Numbered from the stretch's first letter, positions 11,819 to 23,480 are shown. The stretch is 64,000 nt of DNA from Alentia gelatinosa (GCA_950022655.1 OX465583.1:32515360-32579359), one strand, 5' to 3'. Notes: generated by a model not told the origin, from the sequence alone. Numbers and translations: made by a program.

Positions 11819-12730
11819 ATGGCTACCAGTACTATCAACATGATCTCTCCCACTGAAATGGGATAAGTAACCTACATGGAGAGTGCAGTGTCAAATGGCA
11901 CTCATGAAGGAAGGATTGTGGAGTATCGTAAATGGGACTGAAACAGATGTAGAAAAGTTGGTGAAGTTTCATAACCTGTGGGACAAGGCACTTGCAATCA
12001 TTTTGCTCTCACTTGATCCGGTGCTATGGTACATGGCCGGTTTGCCGACCAGTCCCATTGAAGTGTGGAAGAACTTGGCAGACCAGATTGAAAAGGAGAT
12101 GTGGGCCAACGAGCTACACCCTAAGGAGGAAACTTTATTCCTTGCAACTCAAGGATGGATAGAGATTGGGTTCAACCGGTGAACCATTGATCCGTGCATC
12201 TACACGTCAGAAGTAGGACAGGTGCTCCTGGCTGTGTATGTAGATGAAATCCTACTGGCGACAAGTAATGAACAACATATGAGGGAGGTCAAGAAGGCTA
12301 TCACCAATGAGTTCACCAGGAAAATGGTGAAACTGTTGACTGAGGACTGTATCAGTCAGCAGGTGGCAGTCTACTCTACCTGTCAAGCTGGACTAGGCCT
12401 GATATCACCTATGCAGTCAGCAGTGTGGCAAGGTTGTTTCAAACCATCAAGTGAACACTGGACTTCAGTGAAGTGCATTCTGCACTGCCTGAGGGGCACC
12501 ATCGACTACAGTCTGCTACAACAGAGACAGTTCTGGGGAATGCATCACATACTCAGACTCACTGTGCTGGTGATATGAGTGGATTGTCATCTGGATGCAT
12601 TTTCCAAATCTGTGGGACAGCTGTCAGTTGGAAAAGCAAGAAACAACAGGGTTGTGTGGCACTCTCCACTGCTGAAGCAGAGAATATGGCTCTGGTAAGT
12701 GCTGCCCAGGAAGCCATATGGATGCAGTAG
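11819..12730 (+). pseudogene. Decayed Ty1/Copia-type retrotransposon (gag fragment joined to RT and RNase H)
   Basis: A copia-style gag start (ATG at 11819, MATSTINMISP) shifts frame to 11883-12182, with LWYMAGLPTSPIEVWKNLA typical of the Copia gag (UBN2-like) fold. It then runs directly into reverse transcriptase: CIYTSEVGQVLLAVYVDEIL (about 12190-12260), where the YVDD catalytic box reads YVDE. Palm/connection remnants (LRGTIDYSL, about 12490) and Copia RNase H (SWKSKKQQGCVALSTAEAE, about 12625-12690) follow in other frames. Zinc knuckle, protease and integrase are missing, so a large internal deletion joined gag to RT. Several frameshifts and stops, clearly inactive. No LTR pair recognised. 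Confidence 0.8.
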
Positions 12731-13046
12731 CTGGTTGGCGATTTATAGTAGAAACTGATTAGGAGTTGTTAGTAGTGTTAGTGTTTATCATACGACGGGC
12801 AGGTCACATATTACTGTGCAAGGTGTTAGCTGAGGAATGTGAGAAACCTGCCTGACTGGAGTGTTAGGAACATATTTCTTGCCCTAAAACTGGTTCAATC
12901 ATAATATGATATGCTTCATTTGAAAGAGAAAACAAAAAAAGTAATTGCTAAGAAGTGGAATTTTCTAGGTAGATTGTATATTTACAGAGATATTCAAGTA
13001 TTTGTTAAAAGGATAGGGGGGGGGTGAGATGTTCAATATAAATGTA

Positions 13047-13597
13047 CAGTAAAACCCCGCTTCGGGGACACCCCGCTTTAGGGCACAACTTGCTCGGAAT
13101 GGAAATTTATTCCTCTATTAAGAGTTTATTTTAACCCGCTTCAGGGGACACCCCGCTTAAAGGGACAGTTTTTCGGTACAGAAATGCATCAAAACTCCAC
13201 TTAAGGGGACAGTTTGTGGGGACATCTTATCAAAACCTTTGAAGGTGCGGTATTCAGCGGACCTCATCCAGCCAAGATACCCCCTTCAACGAGGTGGACC
13301 TCCTGGAGAGGGCCAGGATTTATTCGTGTATTTGTTTTCTATTTATTTGCTTAGAATGTGTTATTAATAAACCTTCTAACCTCATAATCAGTGTTTCCTT
13401 CATCTATGTAAGTATTCATCATTGTATAACCTTTTTTTTTTATAATTTTTAATTCAGGATAAATGAGATTTGGTTCAATCACCACAACAACGCCAAGTTC
13501 TTCCTTGATAGACTGAAAACCCCGCTTAAGGGACCACCCCGCTTAAGGGGACACTTGGCCCGGAACGGAGGGTGCCCCCTTATGCGGGGTTTTACTG
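13047..13597. mobile_element. pogo/Tigger-like non-autonomous DNA transposon (551 bp), copy 1
   Basis: Terminal inverted repeats CAGTAAAACCCCGC…GCGGGGTTTTACTG are flanked by TA on both sides (13045-13046 and 13598-13599), the target duplication of Tc1/mariner/pogo elements. Subterminal CCCCGCTTAAGGGGACA units recur at both ends. No transposase frame. A diverged second copy is at 62953-63729. Confidence 0.78.
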
Positions 13598-13640
13598 TAC
13601 ATGTATATTTACCTACCATATCTAAAAAACTGATTTTGGT

Positions 13641-13745
13641 TGGATCTGCTTGGAGTGTCTCCCGCACATAAGGACAGAGTGAACCAAATTAAGGCTTGGA
13701 GACCAAAGGGCTACCGTACAAGAGTGAGAATCTCATGGAGGGAAA
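13641..13745 (-). repeat. Dispersed repeat 'GTGCGGGAGATTCTCC', inverted copy
   Basis: Reads as the reverse complement of 15541-15640 and 17860-17955: shared words are CTCCCGCACATA, GGACAGAGTGAACC and GAGTGAGAATCTC. Directly follows the pogo-like element. Unclassified. Confidence 0.6.
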
Positions 13746-13883
13746 AACTAGAATCTGTTCTTCATTTTTGTTGATCTATAGGCAGAAGCACTTTTTCTCT
13801 TATGATTCATTTCGAGCCATGCTGAAATCAGAGTTTAGTATATATCTAGATGCTAGAGTACTCCAATAGTCTTAGCCTGGAAG

Positions 13884-14676
13884 CCTGGGGCCTGTTTTTC
13901 AGTTGAGATCATGTCCACTTAAGATCCGCTGAGATCGAAAGTGTTTTTCAGTTGAGTTAATTTGAGGTGATCTCAAGTTTAGACTAAGATAAGACCGTTT
14001 GGGGTGCTTTGGGTGTTTTTCAGTTGAGATGGTCTCAGGGATCTCAAGTGAAAGGATCTCAACTTCGTTCTCAACTTGAGATCAGTTGATACTTGTCTCA
14101 ACTTTTTTATCCAGTGCTAAAACTTATCAAAATTAAAAGATATTTAGAGCAAAGTGTATTGATAACCTGGCAAATGTATATTCTAAATTCCATAGTTTTA
14201 TTGTGGTTATTATGACCATGAGAGACAATTGATAAGCAACATAAAAACAAGGCACTGCACCACTCAGCTAGTTTGTGCTGAACCTACTGTAATGCTCAAA
14301 GTCAGTTTCAACTTGAGATCGGTCTCAACTTGAGATCGGTCTCAACTTGAGATCGTTCTCAACTTGACATTGGTTCACAAAAGGTATCGCAAAGGACTTG
14401 ACATAACACCTTGGGGCGACAATAGGCAATTTAGAGGCTCTGGTTTGCTTAAACCATAGGAAGATCACTATAGAACTTGAGATAGCTCTACACTGAGGGC
14501 TAGGGATCTCAACTTGAGATCCTTGGAGTTGAGATCCCCTAAGATCGGCTGTGTAGACTTGAGACAACGTCTGAAAAACACTTTCCGCCATTGATCTCAA
14601 AGTTGGTCTCAGGATCTTGGATTGATCTTAGCGGATCTCAAGTTGAGATCCTCTCGACTGAAAAACACCCCCCTGG
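13884..14676. mobile_element. TIR element built from ACTTGAGATC subterminal repeats (~793 bp)
   Basis: Ends are inverted: CCTGGGGCCTGTTTTTCAG at the left, complement of CTGAAAAACACCCCCCTGG at the right. Both flanks carry many copies of TCAACTTGAGATC or its complement (for example 14040-14100, 14300-14365, 14500-14545, 14590-14660). No transposase frame and no clear target duplication, so the superfamily is unknown. Confidence 0.65.
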
Positions 14677-15436
14677 CCTCTTACATTATAGGCCAGGTAA
14701 CGCCTTCCATTTTTTGCACTCTCCTAGCAGAGATCATTACTTCTCTACTCTACTTCCGCAAAAGATCTGCGGGGAGAGTGCCACATTGGCAGACTTAGAC
14801 TGTAGAGCCTAGACTAGCCTCAGTTCCTGTATCCTTTTCTTTTTATTTCATCTATTTGATCTGGACTTGTTTTAGGCCTGCAGGCCTATCTTCTTTACAG
14901 CCAGTACAACAGGATTGCTGTTAAATATTCAGCAGCAGTATTTCTTCAGAATAAAGCACTGACAGTAGTAAATCGCTATTATTAGTAAAGAATACAATTT
15001 CTTAGGGTTTGCTACCTGGATTTTTGTATGGGATGATAATGTAATGGTGTGATCGTTTAATTCATAACTCTCCCTCTACCTGAATTTGAATGTAACAATT
15101 TTAAATTGACATTTTTGTTGTGATCTGGTCTGGATTGAAAACCAAATGTAATGTTTGGATCTCCGAACAAATAAAAAAAATATAAGAAGAAAAAAAGACT
15201 TGAGCAAGTCTATGTAGAGCCAAGAGAGCTGGCGTGACTGTTAGTTCAAGGTCTTTCTCTAGTACTAGCGACTTCGTCGCGTCGTATTTGAAATAGGGTG
15301 AGGGCTTAGTGGCGCCCCCTACTATTAATACCGGAAACTACCAAAATAGTTCCCAAGCATCATTTCATGTGACACCGATTTTACCGACTACCAGCGCAAT
15401 TATTCTCGTGGCCGATCACGTGGCAAGGCAATTAGA
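14677..15436. other. Intergenic, no gene; small foldback at 14717-14782
   Basis: Contains a short inverted pair, CACTCTCCTAGCAGAGATC versus GATCTGCGGGGAGAGTG (14717-14782), also echoed inside the MITE at 15851-16234. Nothing else recognised. Confidence 0.5.
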
Positions 15437-15650
15437 TAACTACAGTTCTAAATTATGATTTCAGTACAGATAGAAACAAATCCTAAGGATAGAAATAGAT
15501 CTGTGTAGAGAAACACAAAAAAGAGAAGCAGGATTCAGTTAAGTACTGCACGGGAATCTCACTCTCGTGGCCCTTCAGTCTCCCACCCTAGATTGGGTTC
15601 ACTCTGTCCCTATGTGCGGGAGATTCTCCAAGCGGATTCACTCTCGAAGC
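15437..15650 (+). repeat. Dispersed repeat 'ACAGTTCTAAATTATG', copy b
   Basis: Aligned by eye with 17738-17955 in the same orientation: shared ACTACAGTTCTAAATTATG, GAAACAAATCC, GTAGAGAAA, GAATCTCACTCTC and TATGTGCGGGAGA. Unclassified, no coding capacity. Confidence 0.6.
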
Positions 15651-15850
15651 CCCTTATCCATATTATCATTTTCTTTTTTGTGTATTTTGATTGAAAGAAC
15701 ATGAAATTCGATTTTTGTCATCAATTAGCTAAGATGATAGTGCTTTGTAGAAAGTATTGATAGTTTCGACAAATTCACTAGTTACCTACTATATTTAACA
15801 CGGTAGAATTCCGTCGAATCTACAATCCCCTGTTGTGACAGAGACTACGG

Positions 15851-16234
15851 TGTGGTGCCAAAATTGATTACCCTGCCATAAGTGGTAATTATCGCTCACT
15901 ATTGTCTTTGGCGCATGCGCGAACATGCGCACTCTTGCAGTCCACGATTGGACAAATTCATCGGCCCTCGAACCACTAGTTTGTTACTCTCCCAAGCAGA
16001 AATCCAGCGCTCTACTTCCTGCGGCCGATAGCAAGCGATAGCGCCACGAAAGATCTGCTGGGAGAGTGCTAGTTTGTACATGCGCACTAAGCAAATTTAG
16101 CCTAATATTTGTTCGGCTATATGGAGCCTAGAGTAGTCCGTGAAATCTAAGTGGTACAGGATGGGAAGAGACATGCTGGGATAGAGTGAGCGATAATTAC
16201 CACTTTTGGCAGGGTAACCAATTTTGGCACCACA
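15851..16234. mobile_element. MITE, 384 bp, with ~50-bp TIRs and ACGG target duplication
   Basis: Left end TGTGGTGCCAAAATTGATTA and the following 30 bp match the reverse complement of the right end (…GGGTAACCAATTTTGGCACCACA) with few differences. ACGG flanks both ends (15847-15850 and 16235-16238). The core holds an inner foldback around AGATCTGCTGGGAGAGTG. No frame for a transposase. Confidence 0.75.
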
Positions 16235-16489
16235 ACGGTACCAAGACAAAAGATCTGCTCAAAGAATGATTCACTCTTTTAGCAGAGATTCTGACTCTGG
16301 TAGAGAGAAGATCAGCTAGGCGAGTGAAAGTCAAGGTTGTGCAGATCAGATCCCACCAGAGTTAACGTCAGTGTAGCTCTGGCGGCAAGAGTATGTGCCC
16401 CCTAGCGGGTGAACGCGAAACCATCGTAAAATCGTGGTTATCATTTCGTACTATAGTCCTGAGCGTTTAATATGGGACAAAAAACTAGT

Positions 16490-17165
16490 TTTTTCTAACT
16501 TGAAAAAGGGAAATCGCTGTTGTGTCGTGAATAATGAGGCGATTTTTGTAAACAAAACATCGATAGAAAGCTAAGACTTTGGCCTATCTATTGGTATATA
16601 TCTGATATACATTGTGTTATGGTTACGATTTCCTATTGTAATGAAGACGCGACCAGAGGAATTAACGGTTGCCCGCGCACCAACACTGAAGCTTTTATTC
16701 AACGTAAAGGAACTACACAGCCTGCCCGCGGCTCCTTCAGTTAGCTATAATATGTGAAACCGTACTTCTCTCTAGGGCTGCCAGAACCGAACTGCCTGTA
16801 CAACTAGCGGCGCTCCCTTATAAGGAGACTTGTGGGGGGAGTGCGTGGCATCACTTCTCGTGGAGTCTCGCGGCCCCCGAGAGAGCCTCCCAACCCCGGA
16901 GTGACCGGAGAAGGACGTCCCGCACCTCCCCCACTGCGGCTACACTATCGTAGATTGAACATCGGAATTTGCTAGATAAAAAACACTAAAACATGTTACC
17001 TTCCTGTCTTCACAGTGATTTACAGAAAAATCTATCGCAATGACCTATAGAAATTAACACCCTATCTTCTTAGCTATTTCAAGACAATTAAAATGATATC
17101 TACATTGTCAGGTTGTGATAGATATTTCCTCAGATACAGCAGCATTATGACAGATGACAAAGGAT
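16490..17165 (+). repeat. Long unclassified repeat family F, copy 1 (interrupted by a solo LTR)
   Basis: Shares AGAAAGCTAAGACT, ACATGTTACCTTCCTGT, CACAGTGATTTA and GTGATAGATATTTCCT with 22255-23480 and 36654-37756. Split by the solo LTR at 16637-16944; removing that LTR restores continuity with the other copies. Confidence 0.65.
16637..16944 (-). mobile_element. Solo LTR, 308 bp, with CTAT target duplication
   Basis: Ends are TGTAAT…GGCTACA on the + strand (TGTAGC…ATTACA on the - strand). CTAT flanks both ends (16633-16636, 16945-16948), and repeat family F continues on both sides. On the - strand a TTATAAGG-type TATA (near 16827) precedes an AATAAA (complement of TTTATT near 16693). No internal region, so a solo LTR left by recombination. 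Confidence 0.68.
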
Positions 17166-17737
17166 CCAAAAGATCCCTAAAACATGATTTTCTGACATTA
17201 TTGCATTTTTGGCATATGGCATAGCAAGAAACTGCCAATGATCACCTCTAAATAAAAATTTAATCAAAATGATAACCGGCCAATTTTATTCTGTGGTGGT
17301 TCATCTACAAACCACTCTTTATTTGAAGTATCTATGCTGATTATTGACTGAGATAGGACTGAAGGAAAGTCAAGTCTTTCTTGCTTATTTGTAATGTCAG
17401 TGATTCAAGCAGAAATATGACCTCAGGCCAAAGTTCTTTGATAAATTGGCAGGTGGCACCACAATTTCTGAAACTTGGGCCTGAAAAGTTCTGTTATGTA
17501 TTCTTTATGAAGTTCTCTTGAATTCTATCTACTTAATTTTCGAAAATTTTCTCTTTTACAAATGCTGCATTTGATTATACTAGATATTGTCATTTTACCC
17601 ATATTAAATGATCAGCACTCATACCAGTATGTGGCGTGCTTATGAAATATAGGCTGTATCATAGGCTGTAGCCTATCATTTGGTGCAACACAGGTATACT
17701 GCTTTCCCGTAGTTTTCTCTCAGCGCAAGGAGATGGG
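17166..17737. other. AT-rich spacer, nothing recognised
   Basis: No gene, RNA or clear repeat boundary seen between repeat family F and the next dispersed repeat. Confidence 0.4.
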
Positions 17738-17955
17738 AAAACTACAGTTCTAAATTATGTTTTCAGTATGGCAAGAAACAAATCCGAAGAATAGAAGTAG
17801 GCCTACATCTGAGTAGAGAAATACAAAAAGAAGAGCAGGTTTGAGGTGAAGTAGGCCTACTGCACGAGAATCTCACTCTCATGGCCCTTCAGTCTCCAGG
17901 CATAGGTCTAATTCACTGTGTTTCTATGTGCGGGAGAAACTCCAAGTGGATCCGA
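17738..17955 (+). repeat. Dispersed repeat 'ACAGTTCTAAATTATG', copy c
   Basis: Direct copy of 15437-15650 and inverted relative to 13641-13745. Shares GAATCTCACTCTCATGGCCC and TATGTGCGGGAGA. Confidence 0.6.
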
Positions 17956-19000
17956 CCAGAATTTACACGTTTTATATGTGGTAGGTAACTACGTAAAAAG
18001 TAGGCCCTAGTAATTATTTCATTTGGGCAGGGAACCAGTCTACAATGATAGTCTGTGCTAGCTGAACGGAAGACACATGCCCGTATAGGCCTTTTTTCAC
18101 TGGCTGGTGCCACACCTTATCTGCCTAGTTACGCCACGGCTGAAGCCCTAGCTTGTACATTATTTCCAGATAATTAATAGTGATTGCAGCGCATTCTATG
18201 GTGTCCCAGCTCACATTTGGTGTGGCATACATGCATATCACATCAATGATACTTTAGATATACCGGTACTTTAGATAACACAGGGGCACTGAAACTGCAT
18301 ACATACCCGGTAATTGATTATCAATTATAAAGTTTAGACAACCCAGACTCGTTGACACAATACCCTAGTTTGTTATCTGTCAAAAAACAACACTCCTTTA
18401 ATCACACTCACCCTTTACACTTAAGGTGTGATATTGCTATCTCGAGGCGGGCTCGGCCGCGTATCTAGATAGTGGGCCGTTAGGTGGCACTGAACGGCAA
18501 CACCTGTATTGGGTAGGCGATAGATACAGAATATGGCAGGGTAACCAAATATCGCAGGACACCAGTGGTAGTACCCGGTACCTAAAAATGTTGCCCCCCC
18601 CCCCCCCTAAAAAACTGTTGAAACTGTGCCCCCCCCCCCCCCCCCGACAACCATAATCATTGGAAGCTCCCTAAACCCTGTGAATGTTTTGAGAAAATAA
18701 GATGGGCTTTTCTAGATAAATGCAATTTTCTAGACTCTGTCCACTAGATCAGAAACTAACGCGAGGACTTTACTAGCCAAACCATCTCTCTACTCTGTGG
18801 CCAAACTCGTCAAGATGCATGGCGCGTACTTACAACAACCAACAGATGGCAGTGTGACTATCATACTGCGCCGCTCCAGTTTATCGCTTCGCAAAACCAG
18901 TTTGCCATAGTTCGCTCGAGCGATGCAGTTCTATATAACTACTGACCTGCCTAGCGGAGATGAGTAACACTAATTCACGTCGTGGCAGATGAGAACGACT
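17956..19000. other. Intergenic stretch with two poly(C) tracts
   Basis: No gene recognised. Poly(C) runs lie at about 18594-18607 and 18630-18646. A segment near 18535-18550 (GGCAGGGTAACCAAA) resembles the terminal repeat of the 15851-16234 MITE, so a decayed relative may be present. Confidence 0.4.
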
Positions 19001-19005
19001 CAACC

Positions 19006-19058
19006 ATTGGTCAATTCAAACAACATTTCTAACCTTTATTCCGATTGGTGGGTTCGAA
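19006..19058 (+). promoter_or_regulatory. CDK1: Putative CDK1 promoter: two inverted CCAAT boxes and a CHR-like site
   Basis: Two ATTGG words (19006-19010 and 19044-19048) are followed by TTCGAA (19053-19058). Animal G2/M genes including CDK1 typically carry paired NF-Y CCAAT boxes about 30 bp apart plus a CHR element (TTTGAA/TTCGAA) near the start site. Here the boxes are 38 bp apart. Placement about 5 kb upstream of the CDK1 start codon, next to a segment ending in a good splice donor, supports but does not prove the assignment. Confidence 0.42.
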
Positions 19059-19064
19059 CGAGCG

Positions 19065-19127
19065 GCAATCCCAGGGTCTACAAGAACGTGTGGGGAACTC
19101 GTGGGGACATTTTGAAGACGAAATAAG
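19065..19127 (+). other. CDK1: Possible non-coding first exon of CDK1
   Basis: Downstream of the CCAAT/TTCGAA cluster the sequence ends at AAATAAG followed by GTATTT (donor at 19128). An acceptor TTAAATTTAG precedes the coding exon at 24124. CDK1 genes in vertebrates also have an untranslated first exon. The 5' edge is a guess. Confidence 0.35.
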
Positions 19128-19912
19128 GTATTTATTTATCATATAAGTCAATGAATCCTGTACAATGAGTTGAATAACCGTAATACTACATGTTTACTTT
19201 CAGCAGTGATCTATGCTAGATATATTATATTGATATTTCTATACAGTTCGTCTCATACATTGAGCCAGTGGCGGACATACCATGTCAAAAGAGGTAAACA
19301 AACGAGTGACGACCCGAAAGATTTGTTCAGTTTTCCTTCTGAATATTCTAGCTATAAAACGGAGATAAAACATTGGTATGATCGTTCAGATCTATATTCT
19401 TTCTAACTATAATATCCGAAAGTACAGTTGTAGGAAGTTATGATTCGTGTGTTAGTTTGTAATTTTCAAAGACCCGCCAACCGAGTGTCAAATCGACTTG
19501 ACAGTGCATTGCCATTAATTGCACTGTGTGACTTGTATCTATTGCCACTTCCACAGCGGTATAAGGTTTTTTATTCAAATCAGAAAACGCCATTGCCTAT
19601 GTGAATATATGTAGTCTGTATGACTTTGTGGTGGGAATTTGGTAGTAAAATCGAACAGTGACATAAATGGTTTGAATGAATTGTACTTAAAGTTGAACGG
19701 TTGAAGCCAAACTCAGCCCCAGTTCCCTCACTCGGGCTCAACGACTGCGTCCACTCCCCTTAAGGGTCTTGAAAGCATGGTATCTATTGAGAATACGGGT
19801 CATTTAATGGGGAAACGTACAATTACAGCTGCAGAACAAAAAAGAAATTGCTATTTGTTAAGCAAGTCCCATTTCTTGATGAAATACATATATTTAACTT
19901 TAAAGTTTAAGG

Positions 19913-20726
19913 GCTGGTTCCACCAACTGGCAACACGATTCGTTTGTCGTGTTATATCTTGTAATTTGTCTTAGACATTGTCTAAGTATCCACCCCTAAT
20001 TTGTTCATTCTCTCCAATTAGGGGTGAACGGCTGTCCTATGTAAACAGGCCCGGTTTTGCCAAGTTCGCAAAACTTACCTCTACTTTGGACACTTGAGGC
20101 ATATTGTGGCATCTTAAGTTGAAGAACTAATAAATATAAGTAAATTCATTGTCTGCAAGTGTTGTTATTCCAATATAAAGATAAATTCCCAGTGATTTTA
20201 CACTCATGTGAGGCCACACAATTTTTCAGCCAATGAGTCTTTCTGGTTACTGCTGGTAATTGGTGATTTATATTTATTTATATTATGTCTGTTAGACAAG
20301 CGGACTTCCTTTATAGAGCTAATAACTGATGTGTTATAGTGTGCAGTAGAGGACCAGTAACAAAGATGGCTGAACTGAGAAGAAGGGCAGTTTTACTGGA
20401 AAGTTACCTCTAAGTACACAGTTAAAAAGCACCTTGTTTGAACGTTGGCGAAGACAAATGGTTATGTATCTATTCATTATGTTTGTTTTCATACATGTCA
20501 GACTGCATCCAGTATAGATTGACAGGACAGGGCTGGGGTGTATGAAGTCAGCACCTGGCCCTGTTTGGGAAACAGGGCTGGGTATGCTGGCTGGTTAAAT
20601 CTTACACTGCCGCGATGTCTTACATCCTTAGCCGCAACATGTCGCGCATGATGATATTTTTTTAGCAATGTCTATAATTTGCTACTACACCACCGCGACA
20701 CCTCGCGATGTATTGGTGGAACCAGC
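19913..20726. mobile_element. TIR element, 814 bp, GCTGGTTCCACCAA ends
   Basis: Perfect 14-bp inverted ends GCTGGTTCCACCAA (19913-19926) and TTGGTGGAACCAGC (20713-20726). Contains an internal hairpin CACCCCTAATT…AATTAGGGGTG (about 19991-20027). No transposase frame. The ends resemble those of the element at 53799-54820 (GTATTCCACCAA). Confidence 0.6.
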
Positions 20727-22009
20727 ACTGACATGAAGTTTAGAAAAAAGGTCCATTTTAAAGAACTCATTGGGCAATGATTGGCAGGGTTTGGTCTCTA
20801 CCTAGACTTACTCCACTCTTTGATTATGGACCTCAAACTACTTTATAAACTTCCCCAAATACCTAACAGACCCAGTAATGAAAGTCTTATAAGATATTCA
20901 CAAAACTTGTGTTAGTTTCTCCTATGGTAACCCGACACCTCCCTTTATTCTACCCCTAATAAAAAACGCCATAGGTTTAACATTGACTCAATGTATTTGA
21001 AGGAGCGTTGAATAAAGTGTTATTTATGCACCGAGGTGAATAAAAAAACTGACCAATCAGGGACCAGATAACGAAAGTAGATCCGGCAGTGTCAACACGC
21101 TACTATCATGGATAATTACCAAATTTTCTCTGTATATTGGTGAGATGGGGTAGGATAAATACAAAACCAAACGAGAGTTACTCTCGTTTGGTTTCTTCTA
21201 ATTCCCCCTCCCTTATACCTCCAATTCCTGCCAACTCTACGGGGGCTTCCTTGATATCATAGTAATTAATTATTGGCAGACCTTGTATTAAGTTTTAATT
21301 GCATCCACCTGCTAATTTGCCTTTAAGGCAAGTATTTCTATTTTAAAATGCACACATAGCTCTTGTTAAAGTTCCATTTCATGTTATACTTCGTAATAGT
21401 GATGATAGAGCTACTCTTTTGCTGTGTGTAGTCGGCAATGCACAGTAACCACAGACTTTAACTAACTAGAGGTAGGACAACAAGTTAAATAAATTTAATG
21501 AATATTTGATGAATCCTTTGGTCTCACAGGTGTCGTAATTCACATAGGACAACCACTGGCCGATCTTACTTCAGTTGGAGTTACTCTCCAGCGTCCAATG
21601 GAGCATTAGTGCACTCCTTCATGTAGCAATAAATACTTACGCCGATTCTCGTTTCTAGATCTCACTTTCTTACTGCCTAGTGCTACTTCTGCACCATAAT
21701 CAAAATCAACTGCACAATCAGCAGCTAGGAACAACATCAACATGGAAATTAATTCATTCTTAACTGGATTTGCGCAGTAATTTGAATTAATCTGATAGTG
21801 TGGTGCTATTCTAGTGTCCGTGAAAGGGGTACATAAATCCAGAAGCACACTTGAATGGTAAAATAAATAATATTTCACTCATTTGGATGTGCCATAATCA
21901 TCACTCAGCTTCACCTCGATGACAATTGCAGCATATCCAAATTTGTGGTGTATTGTTTATATTTACTTTTGTCAGTCCATTTCTATATAAATACAACGAT
22001 AATCATATA
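20727..22009. other. Intron/intergenic spacer with a perfect 14-bp hairpin
   Basis: No gene seen. At 21164-21194 AAACCAAACGAGAG and its exact complement are separated by TTA. The rest is AT-rich and unrecognised. Confidence 0.45.
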
Positions 22010-22185
22010 AGGGGCCATCCATAAAGTATGTACGCAGAATTTCTGAAATTTTGGACCCCACCCCCTCTCCCAATCTTGTACGCAATAGAACAAAGAGGGA
22101 GCATACGCAGATTTTCCAAAATTTCTGACACCCCCCCCCCCCCCCCACCCCCCCTCGGTGCATACATACTTTATGGATGGCCCCT
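22010..22185. mobile_element. Short MITE (176 bp) with 23-bp TIRs, copy 1
   Basis: AGGGGCCATCCATAAAGTAT (left) and its complement (right, ending at 22185) are near identical. The interior is two related half-units (AATTTCTGAAATTTTGG and AAATTTCTGACAC) around poly(C) tracts. A nearly identical, right-truncated copy lies at 40618-40755. Confidence 0.75.
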
Positions 22186-22254
22186 AAATAAACAATATTC
22201 CACTCCTTTGGATGGTCATCGAGGCGAAGCAGAGTGACGATTACAGCACTATCA

Positions 22255-23480
22255 ATTCACCTCTTGCACATAAGTGTGGCGCTGCTGTAGCAGAGAGAAT
22301 GTGTTGCGCTGGTTGCATGTGGCTAGCCACCGCTTGCCAGAAACCAGCCACACACTGCCATTCGAAAATGAGGCGAGCCCTCACCTGTATTGGCAGCATG
22401 GCTTCAGTCCCTTAAGCACAGAGTAACTGTAGAAGTGTAAATCGTTATTATGTTGTGAATAACAGGCCGATCTTTATAAATAAAACATTGTTAAAAAGCT
22501 AAATCTTGGGCCTATTTGTTGGTATATTATCATATACCTGTGTTTTGGCTAAGATTTCCAGTCGTAGATTGAACATCCAGATTATTTTGGGGAAAAAATC
22601 CACAAACATGTTACCTTCCTGTTTTCACAGTGATTTAATGAAAAATCGATCGCGATGACCTATAGAAATAAACATCCTATCTTTTTAGGTATTTCAGGAC
22701 GATTAATATAATACCTATATTGCCAGGCTGTGATAGATATTTCCTGAGATAATGGAACATCCTGTCTGACAGTATTAGATTGTGTTAGGCACTATATGTA
22801 CCTTGGAACAAAAACTTGTTTCTAACTTGAAAAAATGTGAATTGCTCTAGCTTTGTGTATAACAGGCCGATCTTTATAAATAAAGCATTGTTAGAAAGCT
22901 AAGACTCTGGTCTATTTGTTGGTATATATATCATATACCTATGCCTTGGCTAAAATTTCCTGTGATAGCTTCAAAACTTAAGATTTTTTCTGACAAATTC
23001 CTAAATTTCCTGACAATTAACTGACACATTATTAGTCCATTACCTCAGGAAATATCTATCACAACCTGGCAATATTGGTATCATTTTAATCGTCATGAGA
23101 TACCTAATAAGATAGGATGGTTATTTCCATATGTCATCGCGATAGATTTTTCATTAAATCGCTGTGAAAACAGGGAAGTAACATGTTTTAATGTTTTTCA
23201 TTTCAACAATTCCAATGTTCATTCTATGACAGGAAATTATATCCATAACACAGGTATATCATGTATATCCCAACAGATAGGCTTAAGTCTCAGCTTTCTA
23301 ACAATGCATTGTTTATACAAATCGGCCGATTAGTTAAGACGTGAGACCGATTTCCATCTTTCAAGTTAGAGAAACACTAGTATTTGTATTCAGGACTGAG
23401 TGGAGAGGGCTCGTCTCGTTTTCGATTCGCATACATAGGCGGCCATTACAAGATGGCGCCAGTGTGAAGGGGTCTATGAC
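22255..23480. repeat. Repeat family F, copy 2 (with internal long inverted arms)
   Basis: Begins CACCTCTTGCACATAAGTG, ends GGCCATTACAAGATGGCGCC AGTGTGAAG, the same ends as 36654-37756. About 22440-22780 recurs as its reverse complement in about 23030-23390 (words ACATGTTACCTTCCTG, CACAGTGATTTA, GATAGATATTTCCT), so the element is largely a giant foldback. No coding frame. Probably a non-autonomous DNA element; superfamily unknown. Confidence 0.65.

Noticed and set aside
22028..22237. Proline-rich 69-codon frame
   Set aside because: Comes from poly(C) tracts in a MITE.
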